A stretch of DNA of 64,000 bases from Bradyrhizobium sp. CSS354. GTDB lineage: Bacteria; Pseudomonadota; Alphaproteobacteria; Rhizobiales; Xanthobacteraceae. Below the pieces are notes generated by a model. The model was not told the origin of the DNA. It searched no databases and saw only the letters and a list, made by a program, of their open reading frames with translations. Position numbers and translations under genes: made by a program. Below, piece by piece: positions 43,058 through 51,411 of the stretch; within the stretch, counting starts at the first letter, position 1, and each line of letters begins with the position of its first letter. Location of the stretch: the NCBI RefSeq assembly GCF_029051725.1, contig NZ_JAACFU010000024.1:1-64000 (forward strand). Direction: 5' to 3'.

Positions 43058-43543
43058 CTATTCCTCTGGATCTCGCGAAAGTTCTCTTGAAAGCTCTCTT
43101 GAAAGTTCTCTTGGAAACTTGTCCTGAATGCTGGTCAGCCAGCGCGCGACGATATCGATCTCCGCACTGGTGAATCCGTCCGTCAACGCGGCGTTGACCT
43201 GTGCCGCGTTGGCCTTTGCCTGTGCGAGCGCTGCACGGCCCTTCGGCGTCAGCCAGACGCGCCAGGCGCGCCCGTCCTCCCGATCGGCCCGCCGCTCGAT
43301 CAGCTTTGCAGCTGCCGTGCGGTCGACGAGGCCGGAGATGCCGGCCGGCCCCAGATCGAGCGCCGTGCCCGCCTCACCCATGAGCACGCCGTCCTGCTTG
43401 CCGAGAATGAACAGAAGTCCTGCCTGCGCCGGCGTGACCTCGCTCGAAGGCTGCGCCGCCATCCAGCGCTGCAAGCGCCGCTGCGCAACGCTCAGCAGGT
43501 AGATCAGCCGATGATGCCCCGCGCCGGCCTCCTTATTTCGCAT
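43058..43543 (-). CDS. MarR family transcriptional regulator
   Basis: The 161-residue protein begins MRNKEAGAGHHRLIYLLSVA. The winged helix is EVTPAQAGLLFILGKQDGVL, then LDLGPAGISGLVDRTAAAKL and RREDGRAW-like wing (ADREDGRAWRVWLTPKG). The C-terminus ends in three RELS units encoded by a 12-bp tandem repeat. The ATG lies inside an 18-bp perfect palindrome that is an obvious autoregulatory operator; no Shine-Dalgarno precedes it, so it may be leaderless. It is followed by the crotonase gene. Confidence 0.88.
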   Translation of the reverse strand: MRNKEAGAGHHRLIYLLSVAQRRLQRWMAAQPSSEVTPAQAGLLFILGKQDGVLMGEAGTALDLGPAGISGLVDRTAAAKLIERRADREDGRAWRVWLTPKGRAALAQAKANAAQVNAALTDGFTSAEIDIVARWLTSIQDKFPRELSRELSRELSRDPEE

Positions 43544-43551
43544 GCGAAATA
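43534..43551. promoter_or_regulatory. Candidate MarR operator, 18-bp perfect palindrome
   Basis: TATTTCGCATGCGAAATA is a perfect palindrome that contains the marR start codon. Its length and AT-flanked TTCGCATGCGAA core are typical for MarR dimers. Binding would block both transcription and the start region, giving tight autoregulation of the marR-crotonase pair. Confidence 0.65.
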
Positions 43552-43754
43552 GATAATCGAAGCGGCTCGGAATGTCAAAGCACCGCAGGCGGATCGATGT
43601 GCCGCGGCAGTCGTCGAGCAACAGGGCCGCACGGGCGCACCAGGACCTCACCCACCAATCGCAATTAGGTGCCGCCGCAACGCTTGACGGTCGCTTCTTT
43701 TTATGTTCCCTATTCGTTCTATTCAATCATAGATTGTCCCGGAGACCTTTCGTG

Positions 43755-45371
43755 ATGAACAGTATGCGTGGCCCGAACCAGCCGACCCAGCTCGTAATTC
43801 ATAATGACGATGATACGCCGGACCAATTCGTGATGGATCTGCTTCGGCAGGTTTTCGGCAAATCAGACCGTGAAGCGACCGCGCTGATCACCCAGATCGA
43901 GCAGAAGGAAAGGGCGGTTTGCGGACCTTACCCCCAATCCGTCGCCGAAGCCCTTTTCAAATCTGCGCAACAATCCATCGGCCTGGCCGGCCATCAACTG
44001 CAGGTCACGCTTGAGGCGGTCACGACTCCTTGCGAACTCTGCGGCAAGCCGGAGGGACAGATGGACGTGCGTATCGGCAGCCGCACGGTCTGGCTGTGCA
44101 GCGACTGCATGCGTGCGGCGGATGAGCCCTCGAACGAACAAGAGGAAGATTTCGACTTTGCTTGCGACGTTCTCGATTGGCACCTTGCCAGCACCGCGCG
44201 CAGCAAGCTCGTGACCACGATCCGCCAATTTCCCGGCCACATGCGGGTCGATCTCCAGGCCGCGGTCGACCGGCTCTTTGGCAAGGCCATCCGGCTGGTG
44301 GGATTGAACGAGGAGCAGCGCTACGAAACGCTGTCGATTCCACGACTGCTCAAGGAGGGCCGCTATGCGATCGCGATTGCCCCGCTGCAATATTCCGACG
44401 TCGACGTCGGCGAGAAGAGCCCGGTCAAGTGTCTGGATAACGGACTGTGGCTGTGTGAGCAGGATCATCTCCGCTATGCGGTTTTGCTCTGCGCACACCG
44501 CGAATACAGTCGCGAGCCCGGAATTCGGATCGAGATCCTGGTGCCCTCAGGTTCCGCAGGCGCGGCTCTGGTCCAGCAATGCTTCAGTGAATTGGAAGAA
44601 GCCGTACAGGCTGCGCGGACCTATCGCGGCAAGATCCTGTCGCTCGATGCCGACTCCGACTATCGCGGTCGCTCGCGCGGCATCACGGTGCATCGCTTGC
44701 CGCAGGTCGCGCGCGACGAGGTGATCCTGCCGGAGCAGACCCTGCGGCTGCTCGATCGCAACGTTCTGACCTTCGTCAACACCCGAGACCAACTGCGCCG
44801 GCTGGGTCAATCGACACGCAAAGGCATCTTGCTGTACGGGCCGCCGGGCACCGGCAAGACCCACACGATCCGCTATCTCGCAACGCATTTGCCCGGGCAT
44901 ACGACGCTGATCATCACGGCCGAGCAGATCGGTCTGCTCGGTGCCTATATGAGCCTGGCACGGCTGCTCCAGCCGTCGATGGTGGTGATCGAGGATGTCG
45001 ATCTCATCGCCCGTGACCGCGATGACATGGGGCCGTGTGAGGAATCCATGCTGAACAAGCTGCTCAACGAGATGGACGGCCTGAAGGAAGACGCCGACAT
45101 CCTGTTCGTCCTGACCACCAACCGGCCGGAGGACCTCGAGGGAGCTCTCGCGGGTCGCCCCGGCCGCATCGATCAAGCTATCGAAGTGCCGCTGCCCGAC
45201 GAGACTGGCCGCGGCAAGCTGGTCCGGCTCTACGGCAAAGGACTGCCAATCGAGGACGCGGTCATCGCCGAAGCGGCCCGTCGCAGCGAAGGCACGAGTT
45301 GCGCCTTCATCAAGGAGCTGATGCGGGGCTGGCGCAAGGAAGCATCGCGCGGGACGGCGGCAACACCGTGA
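43755..45371 (+). CDS. ClpS-domain / C4 zinc finger / AAA+ ATPase fusion protein
   Basis: The 538-residue frame has three recognisable parts. Residues about 10-88 are a ClpS-like adaptor domain: QLVIHNDDDTPDQFVMDLLR, with Asn17-Asp18-Asp19 aligned to the N-degron pocket, and RAVCGPYPQSVAEALFKSA. Residues 93-118 are a ClpX-like C4 zinc finger (Cys93, Cys96, Cys115, Cys118). Residues about 340-530 are an AAA+ module with Walker A GPPGTGKT (362-369), Walker B VVIEDVDL, sensor-1 TTN (454-456) and the arginine region GRPGRID. The middle (about 130-330) is unassigned. The last C-terminal helices are readable only in another frame downstream (to 45472). GGAG upstream suits a GTG at 43752 or this ATG. 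The likely role is substrate unfolding or remodelling. Confidence 0.8.
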   Translation: MNSMRGPNQPTQLVIHNDDDTPDQFVMDLLRQVFGKSDREATALITQIEQKERAVCGPYPQSVAEALFKSAQQSIGLAGHQLQVTLEAVTTPCELCGKPEGQMDVRIGSRTVWLCSDCMRAADEPSNEQEEDFDFACDVLDWHLASTARSKLVTTIRQFPGHMRVDLQAAVDRLFGKAIRLVGLNEEQRYETLSIPRLLKEGRYAIAIAPLQYSDVDVGEKSPVKCLDNGLWLCEQDHLRYAVLLCAHREYSREPGIRIEILVPSGSAGAALVQQCFSELEEAVQAARTYRGKILSLDADSDYRGRSRGITVHRLPQVARDEVILPEQTLRLLDRNVLTFVNTRDQLRRLGQSTRKGILLYGPPGTGKTHTIRYLATHLPGHTTLIITAEQIGLLGAYMSLARLLQPSMVVIEDVDLIARDRDDMGPCEESMLNKLLNEMDGLKEDADILFVLTTNRPEDLEGALAGRPGRIDQAIEVPLPDETGRGKLVRLYGKGLPIEDAVIAEAARRSEGTSCAFIKELMRGWRKEASRGTAATP

Positions 45372-45472
45372 TCTCCGCCGATATCGACGAGGCGCTTGAC
45401 GACATGCTGTTCTCCGGCGGCCGGCTCAATGCGCAGCTGCTCGGCGGCGCCCAGGCGATGGCGGCGGGGTGA
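45329..45472 (+). pseudogene. Out-of-frame C-terminal end of the ClpS-AAA+ gene
   Basis: In the -1 frame relative to the AAA+ gene, codons from 45329 read LAQGSIARDGGNTVISADID then EALDDMLFSGGRLNAQLLGG, ending at TGA 45470-45472. This looks exactly like the C-terminal helical tail of an AAA+ protein (IS-AD-DEAL-DM pattern). One extra base near 45324-45330 (GCGGGGCTGG) would join it to the upstream frame, giving a protein of about 571 residues. It overlaps the current stop. Confidence 0.6.
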
Positions 45473-45493
45473 CGCTCCGAAGTGGCGCGCCTG

Positions 45494-47155
45494 CTAGGGC
45501 GCGCAGGTGAAGCTCGCCGCCTCTGTCACCGGGCCGCTCTTGTAGTGCGGCCACGCCGGCCAGCGGCACAGCGGCAGCGCGCGAAGCGTCGCAAAGGACG
45601 GCGCTTCGACCTTCTGCTCGGTGACTTCCAAATCGCCGGGCGCCTTGCCCTTTTCGACCCAATCGACCAGCACGCTCAGCATGTCGACATTGGCCGGCGC
45701 GCCGGAGCCGACGTGGTCGACCCCGGGCGCGGTGTAGAGCCGCGCGAACTCCGCCGTCTCGGCCTTGCCGAGCTTGCGTTCGACGTTCTCGAAATAGCGG
45801 ATGCCGGCATAGGGACTCTGCGCGTAGTCCGCCATATGTTCGAGCATGATCAGCCGCCCGCCGCGAGCGCGGAAGCGATTGAGGTCGGGATCGGTGGAAT
45901 CCATCAGGCTGGAGACCTCGAGCAGCCGCGCCTTGTGCTGTTCGGGCCTATACGTCGTCACGTCGAGCTTGGGATCGCGCGCGAACACATATTGGATGCC
46001 GCCGGCGCCGTAGATCCAGGCGATGCCGTTATTGGGCGCAGGCGGCTGCGCGGGAGGCGCCGTGCCGAGCCACCACGCGACCCAGCCGCCGGTCGGGCCA
46101 ACCGCCGGCGTGTCTTCGCCCGACACGCCCCAGCCCGGATAATCGTCAAGGCCATTGGCAAGCGCGAACGGGAATTTGTAGGTCGCATGCAAGGTGTCGA
46201 TCGCCTTGATCTGTGCGTCGGTGAGGCACTGATCGCCCGTCTTGCCGCTCGCGCAACGCAGCGTCTCCGCCTTGAATGCCGCCTTGCAGGAAACGGGATC
46301 CTGCACCAGCGCGTCATCGGAACCATCGGCCTTGTCGCAAGCCGCTCGCACGGCATCGCCCACGAGCTTCACCTGGGTCGGATTGATCCAGCCGTCACCC
46401 ATGGTCGCGAGACCCGAGCGGGTGCCGGCATGCTGCAGGCCGACCCAGTTGATGACGGGCACGCGGGCAAAGATGCCGTCGAAATCATCGGGATAGCGCT
46501 GTGCCATGGTGAGGCCTTCGCGGCCGCCTTCGGACGAACCCATGAAGTACATCTTCTCGGGTCTCTTGGCGTAAGCGCGCTGCATCAGCGCGACGGCGGC
46601 ATCGCGCACCTTCTTGTAGGCGCGATGGGCAAAATTCTCGAAGGCTTCGTCGTTGAGTGCGAACAGCTGCGGCGGCTCGCCCGGCTTGGACTCATGACCG
46701 GAATCGGTGCCGTAGGTGACGAAGCCGCGCGCGAGCGGCGACGGCTTGTCGAAGGGATAGGCCGGCGGCAGCGCCAGGCCGGTGATCAGCACACCGTTGA
46801 AGCCGCCGCCGCCATATTGCAGCGAACGGCCGTTCCATTCGACGGGAAGATTGACCTGAAATTTGATCGGCGGCGCCTTGGGATCGGTGGGATCGATATG
46901 CCCGAGCAGCTTGCAGAAGCCGGGATTGGCGGGCGTGACGCGCCCCGACGGCGTCGGGCCGCGTTCGGCGACGGCCAGTTGCGACGGCGCCAGCAACGTC
47001 GCCGAATCGATCTTCACGGCGTCAGCGCCGCCGACGAGGCCCTTGCAGACGGTGTCCGCATCCTCAGTCAGCGTCACCGCTGAAGCGGAATTCGCGCCCA
47101 GCGCGCCCGCTGCGCCCACCAGCAATGCGCACAGCTTCACATGGATTTGCGCCAT
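45494..47155 (-). CDS. Tannase/feruloyl esterase family protein
   Basis: The 553-residue protein has a signal peptide (MAQIHVKLCALLVGAAGALG, cleavage near SASAVTL) and the tannase/feruloyl-esterase fold: SLQYGGGGFNGVLITGLAL, FVTYGTDSGHESKPGEPPQL, the nucleophile elbow YFMGSSEGGREGL (Ser in GSSEGG), and the late APGVDHVGSGAP with the catalytic His. The disulfide cysteines flanking the Ser and His in fungal tannases are not adjacent here, which is common in bacterial members. It probably hydrolyses plant aromatic esters in the periplasm. It is a single gene, ending just beyond the frameshifted AAA+ gene. Confidence 0.88.
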   Translation of the reverse strand: MAQIHVKLCALLVGAAGALGANSASAVTLTEDADTVCKGLVGGADAVKIDSATLLAPSQLAVAERGPTPSGRVTPANPGFCKLLGHIDPTDPKAPPIKFQVNLPVEWNGRSLQYGGGGFNGVLITGLALPPAYPFDKPSPLARGFVTYGTDSGHESKPGEPPQLFALNDEAFENFAHRAYKKVRDAAVALMQRAYAKRPEKMYFMGSSEGGREGLTMAQRYPDDFDGIFARVPVINWVGLQHAGTRSGLATMGDGWINPTQVKLVGDAVRAACDKADGSDDALVQDPVSCKAAFKAETLRCASGKTGDQCLTDAQIKAIDTLHATYKFPFALANGLDDYPGWGVSGEDTPAVGPTGGWVAWWLGTAPPAQPPAPNNGIAWIYGAGGIQYVFARDPKLDVTTYRPEQHKARLLEVSSLMDSTDPDLNRFRARGGRLIMLEHMADYAQSPYAGIRYFENVERKLGKAETAEFARLYTAPGVDHVGSGAPANVDMLSVLVDWVEKGKAPGDLEVTEQKVEAPSFATLRALPLCRWPAWPHYKSGPVTEAASFTCAP

Positions 47156-47232
47156 CGTTTCCCCCTGAGTTTCTGTTCGTTCCGCCAGCAGGCCGCATTC
47201 AAGGCGCCCTGCGGCCAGTCGTCAATGCAGTG

Positions 47233-48477
47233 CTAGTGCTCGAACACCAGCCGCGCGCCGACGGTGCCCTCGAGGCTGCGGATCTGCTGCAGCAGCGCGC
47301 CTGAATCCTGGCCGCCGAGGTCGGCGTCGAGCACGACGTAACCGAGGTCGCCGGAGGTCTCCAGATATTGCGCGGCGATATTGATGTCGCGCTGGAGGAA
47401 GACCTCGTTCAGTCGGCGCAGCATGCCGGGCGCGTTGCGATGGACGTGGCTGAAGCGCGCGCCGGAGGGACGCAGATGCAACTGCACCTCCGGAAAATTC
47501 ACCGCCCCCGTGGTCGAGCCGGTGCTGAAAAAGTCGACCAGCTTGCGCGCCACCTCGCCGCCGATGCGCTCCTGCGCCTCCTCGGTCGAGCCGCCGATAT
47601 GCGGGGTGAGGATGACGTTGCCGAGGCCCTGGACCGGGCTCTTGAAGCGGTCCGAATTCGAGGAAGGCTCGACCGGAAACACGTCGATGGCGGCACCCGC
47701 GAGATGGCCGTCGCGCAGAGCTCCCGCCAGTGCATCGAGATCGACGACGGTGCCGCGGCTGTTGTTGATCAGGAGGGAGCCGGGCTTCATCGCCCGCAGC
47801 TCTTTCTCGCCGATCATCCCGGATGTCTCCGGCGTCTCCGGCACGTGCAGGCTGACGACGTCGCTCTGCGCCAGCAGCTCTTCCAGCTTCTCGACCGGCT
47901 CGGTGTTGCCGTGGCGGAGCTTGTCGGTGCGGTCGAAATAGATCACGCGCATGCCGATCGCCTCGGCCAGCGTCGAGAGCTGCGAGCCGATATTGCCGTA
48001 GCCGATGATGCCGAGGGTGCGGCCGCGCACCTCGCGACTACCGGTCGCCGACTTGTCCCAGCCGCCCTCATGGGCCGACACCGAGCGCGGAAAGATGCGC
48101 CGCAGCAGCATCACGATCTCGCCGATCACGAGCTCGGCGACGCTGCGCGTGTTGGAGAACGGCGCGTTGAACACCGGAATGCCGCGCTTACGCGCCGCCA
48201 GCAGACCGACCTGGTTGGTGCCGACGCTGAAGCAGCCAACGGCGAGAAGCTGGTCGGCCGCCTCCAGCACCTCATCGGTAATCTGGGTGCGCGAGCGGAT
48301 GCCGAGCAATGACACGCCCTTGAGCGCCCGCCGCAAATCCTCGCCGTCCAGCGCCTTGGTCAGGCGCTCGACATTGGTGAAACCCGCGGTTCTGAACAGG
48401 TCCACGGCGCTGTCGTTGACGCCTTCGAGCAGCAGCGCCTTCGCGTTCCGCTCAGGGCTTTGGCCTGGGGCTGGCAT
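47233..48477 (-). CDS. serA: D-3-phosphoglycerate dehydrogenase (SerA, ACT-containing)
   Basis: The 414-residue protein matches Escherichia coli-type SerA in length and order: an N-terminal substrate domain (GVSLLGIRSRTQITDEVLEA), the NAD motif GRTLGIIGYGNIGSQLSTLA, catalytic Arg in INNSRGTVVDLDAL, His in LTPHIGGSTEEAQERIGGEV, and a C-terminal ACT domain (residues about 340-414, LRRLNEVFLQRDINIAAQYL). The enzyme makes 3-phosphohydroxypyruvate for serine synthesis and is inhibited by serine through ACT. GGAG precedes the ATG at 48477. Many bradyrhizobia carry a second serA elsewhere. Confidence 0.9.
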   Translation of the reverse strand: MPAPGQSPERNAKALLLEGVNDSAVDLFRTAGFTNVERLTKALDGEDLRRALKGVSLLGIRSRTQITDEVLEAADQLLAVGCFSVGTNQVGLLAARKRGIPVFNAPFSNTRSVAELVIGEIVMLLRRIFPRSVSAHEGGWDKSATGSREVRGRTLGIIGYGNIGSQLSTLAEAIGMRVIYFDRTDKLRHGNTEPVEKLEELLAQSDVVSLHVPETPETSGMIGEKELRAMKPGSLLINNSRGTVVDLDALAGALRDGHLAGAAIDVFPVEPSSNSDRFKSPVQGLGNVILTPHIGGSTEEAQERIGGEVARKLVDFFSTGSTTGAVNFPEVQLHLRPSGARFSHVHRNAPGMLRRLNEVFLQRDINIAAQYLETSGDLGYVVLDADLGGQDSGALLQQIRSLEGTVGARLVFEH

Positions 48478-48576
48478 GAAATCTCCGTGGGTCACAGCTT
48501 CGCCGCAGCTCATAGACCGCGGGGGATGCGCAGCACAATAGGGTTCGGATACGGGGAGAAGATGGCGGGGCGGTCG

Positions 48577-49809
48577 TCAGATCACGTAAAACCCGTGCGT
48601 TCGGTCCAGACGCAATTGGTCGACCAAGCCGTATTCCCAGTCGAGATAGGCCTGCATCGCGCGCTCGTCGACGCCGGTGCCTTCATAGGGGCGACGGTAG
48701 CGGTGGGCGGGGTTGGGCCTGGGCAGGACGTGCGGCGGGCCGACTTCGAGCGCGCCGTCATAGCCGCCTTCCCGCACATAGACCTCCCAACCCATCTGCG
48801 CGAGCCAGGACGCCGTCATGTCGGCGCGGACGCCCTTGTCGTCGGTCAGCACGATGCGCGCGCCACGCACCGGTGCGGCCATGTCGGTTTCCTGCACGAG
48901 CTGGCCGCCGGGATAGTGGCGGAAGCCCGGGAGATGGCCGGCGGCATATTCCTCGGCGTCACGCACATCGAAGCGATAGAGCGTGCGATCGGTCTGCGCG
49001 ACAAGCGCAGCCATCTCGCTCGCGCCGATGTGGCGCACACCGGCGCGATAGGCGACGTCGCGGGCATTGGCCGGGCCGCCCTCGAACGACCCGATCGCAC
49101 CACGCCGGTCGGCACCATGGTCGAGCGTATGCCGCGCCAGCGTCCAGCCGATGGTGCCGTTGCGCAGCGCCCGGACCTTGTTCGGCACGCCGGCATTGAT
49201 CAGCGATTGGGTGCCGATGATCGAGCGGGTGCGGCCGGCGCAATTGACGATGATGGTGGTGTCGGCGTGGGGCGCCGCCTGCCCTGCCCGCAGCACCAGC
49301 TCCGCGCCGGGCACGCTGACCGAGCCCGGAATGTTCATGGTGGCGTATTCGTCGAAGCGGCGGACATCGAGGATGGCGATGTTGGCCTTGTCCGCGATGA
49401 GTTGTGCCACCTCGTCGGCACTGAACGAGGGCGTGTGCCGGCGCGACTCGACCAGCTCGCCAAAGGCTTTTGAGTAGGAGTTGACGTCCTCGAAGATTTG
49501 ATAGCCCGCGTCGCGCCAGGCCATCAGCCCGCCGTCGAGCGCGCAGATGTTCGTGTAGCCCAGAGCCGCGAGGCGCTCGGCGCCGGCAGTGACCAGTTCT
49601 TCGCCATCGTCATAGAGCGCGATCGGCACATCTTTGCGCTGCAGCCTGACCTCGGCTTCGATCGCAATCCGATCGGCGGCCAAATTGGCGGCGAACAGCG
49701 GATGTCCCGTCGCGAAGCCAGCCTCGTGCCTGAGATCGAGCAGCGCGATCTCCTCGCGCAACAGCAACGCGCGGCGGATATCGGCGGGGGTGACGGTCGG
49801 AAGCTTCAT
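48577..49809 (-). CDS. Multi-domain rhodanese-like protein (three rhodanese repeats)
   Basis: The 410-residue protein has three rhodanese domains. Domain 1 (about 5-105): IALLDLRHEAGFATGHPLFA and PIALYDDGEELV, no Cys in the active loop. Domain 2 (about 125-230): IAILDVRRFDEYATMNIPGS and TTIIVNCAGRTRSIIGTQSL, with the catalytic Cys. Domain 3 (about 265-355): YRFDVRDAEEYAAGHLPGFR and ARIVLTDDKGVRA, again no Cys. Only the middle domain could transfer sulfur; the others are probably structural or binding. It is annotated rhodanese-related sulfurtransferase in relatives. It stands alone, on the strand of serA. Confidence 0.88.
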   Translation of the reverse strand: MKLPTVTPADIRRALLLREEIALLDLRHEAGFATGHPLFAANLAADRIAIEAEVRLQRKDVPIALYDDGEELVTAGAERLAALGYTNICALDGGLMAWRDAGYQIFEDVNSYSKAFGELVESRRHTPSFSADEVAQLIADKANIAILDVRRFDEYATMNIPGSVSVPGAELVLRAGQAAPHADTTIIVNCAGRTRSIIGTQSLINAGVPNKVRALRNGTIGWTLARHTLDHGADRRGAIGSFEGGPANARDVAYRAGVRHIGASEMAALVAQTDRTLYRFDVRDAEEYAAGHLPGFRHYPGGQLVQETDMAAPVRGARIVLTDDKGVRADMTASWLAQMGWEVYVREGGYDGALEVGPPHVLPRPNPAHRYRRPYEGTGVDERAMQAYLDWEYGLVDQLRLDRTHGFYVI

Positions 49810-49984
49810 GGCATGAACTCTGGGAAGTGACCATGAGCTTTTGAACCATTGTTGCGGCATTGGCTAGCCATGCCGCGTACATTCCAATTCGGTAGCCCTT
49901 GTCAGACACATCTTGTTCGAGGAGGAAGATCCTACCCGCGAACGCCTCTCGACCCGGTCGCGAGTTCATCGCGTCGGCGTCACC

Positions 49985-51274
49985 TCAATCACATTCGTAT
50001 GTAGCGACCACTTTCGCGAAGTCGAGCCGATCGAGAGCATCGCGGTCGATCCAGAAATGAAGCGTGCATCCGATGTTGGCGTGCCAGTCAAGAAACGCGA
50101 GATCACCTTGCATCTGGAGCAATAATATATCCTCTAAGTGCTGCTCCGTCGCATCTTGCGGGCCGCTGCCATATCCCAGCATCTGATGCAGGGCGGTGTT
50201 GAAATGGCGATATTGGCCATCTCTTAGGGTCGGGGCCTTCCAATGATTTCGACGCGCGAAATTCTTCAAATAGCTGAGAGGAACTTCGTCGAGAGCTTCG
50301 ACGTTCTGCTCCGCCATGCATCGGATCGTATGATTGATGGCATTGCCGAGGTCCGACGCGATTGTGGACGAATACGTATAGAGGTATTGTCGGATACTCT
50401 CGTAGGTGAGCACGACGTCGGTCCACCAAGCCCGAAAGATCGCTCTTGTGTCCGCATCCACGTTATCCATCGGCGTCAGCGCCCGACAGCGCTCGAGCCA
50501 TCCGATTGCGCCAGCCCGAAGGCGCTTCAGTTCCGCGGCTCCGTCGTCGTTGAGCGGCTTGTAGGCGTATTTGGGTGTCAGGTCGCGAACGACGTGCGAC
50601 AGCACAGACCGAACCACATGATTGATCAGGAGCCAGTTGAAAGGCCAATGATCGTCCTTCTCGTATTCGGACGCCATTCTGAATTGCAGAAAATCAGGTC
50701 CTCGCGGCTCACCGGGACCCAATGCCTTGCATAATTCTGCGATCATGAGTTCGCCTCCGACGGCGTCCTCGTGGAAATAGAAGTCCCGGAAGACCTGGAA
50801 AGAAAGTGGATATTTGAATTCGACCTTGGAATGAAAATCGAGCGCCGGATCGAGCCATTTGACCTGGGCGTCACCACCGGTCCCCGCCAGCGGCATTAGA
50901 TCGGACGGTGGTGCGCGGTCAGGATATGCGTCACCCGCAGCAGTACCGTAGAGAATGCGGCAAGGCGGACGTCCTTCGCCCACGAACACGGAGCTGCAGA
51001 AGAAATAGAGCGTGCCTCGTTTCGGCAGCGGCGACCAACCGGAGCCCGGGACCTCGCCTAGGTCGATCTGGGCGAGGAAGGTGAGCGCGACGGTCTCCAA
51101 GGTTTCGTTCGCTCTAACCTCCGCCGTCGGCCACTCGAACTCCGGAGGCAGCCTGGGAAGCCCGCCGAAGAAACTTCGCGCTGGGTGCGCGAGCGGCACC
51201 GGCAGGTCACTGCGTCTCACCAGTACGGCAGGCAGCGCGGTCTCTTCGATCTCGTCGCGTTCGGACAACGCCAT
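49985..51274 (-). CDS. DUF1963 (YwqG-like) protein
   Basis: The 429-residue protein has the DUF1963 signature: SFFGGLPRLPPEFEWPTAEV near residue 35, ALTFLAQIDLGEVPG, RGTLYFFCSSV, and near the C-terminus HLEDILLLQMQGDLAFLDWH. DUF1963 proteins are cytoplasmic and of unknown function. An insertion of about 180 residues (residues about 190-380) containing AIFRAWWTDVVLTYESIRQY interrupts the usual 250-residue form. I know of no function for that insert. It is unusually AT-rich for the window, suggesting transfer. Confidence 0.78.
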   Translation of the reverse strand: MALSERDEIEETALPAVLVRRSDLPVPLAHPARSFFGGLPRLPPEFEWPTAEVRANETLETVALTFLAQIDLGEVPGSGWSPLPKRGTLYFFCSSVFVGEGRPPCRILYGTAAGDAYPDRAPPSDLMPLAGTGGDAQVKWLDPALDFHSKVEFKYPLSFQVFRDFYFHEDAVGGELMIAELCKALGPGEPRGPDFLQFRMASEYEKDDHWPFNWLLINHVVRSVLSHVVRDLTPKYAYKPLNDDGAAELKRLRAGAIGWLERCRALTPMDNVDADTRAIFRAWWTDVVLTYESIRQYLYTYSSTIASDLGNAINHTIRCMAEQNVEALDEVPLSYLKNFARRNHWKAPTLRDGQYRHFNTALHQMLGYGSGPQDATEQHLEDILLLQMQGDLAFLDWHANIGCTLHFWIDRDALDRLDFAKVVATYECD

Positions 51275-51411
51275 CAGATAACCACCACTTTAGGATGCAC
51301 CTCGCCAATCGAACCATTTTGCGAAGGCTCCGACAAGTGCTTCTTGTCCGCAGCGCCAACGCGATTCGTTGTCACCGCTATTCGGCGATCGCCGAACGGC
51401 AGTCGACGCGA

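Noticed and set aside
43077..43112. Short tandem repeats that could suggest a CRISPR array
   Set aside because: Units are 12 bp with no spacers and lie inside the marR coding frame.
43755..45371. Reading the AAA+ gene as FtsH
   Set aside because: There is no membrane segment and no HExxH protease domain; ClpS and zinc-finger parts replace them.
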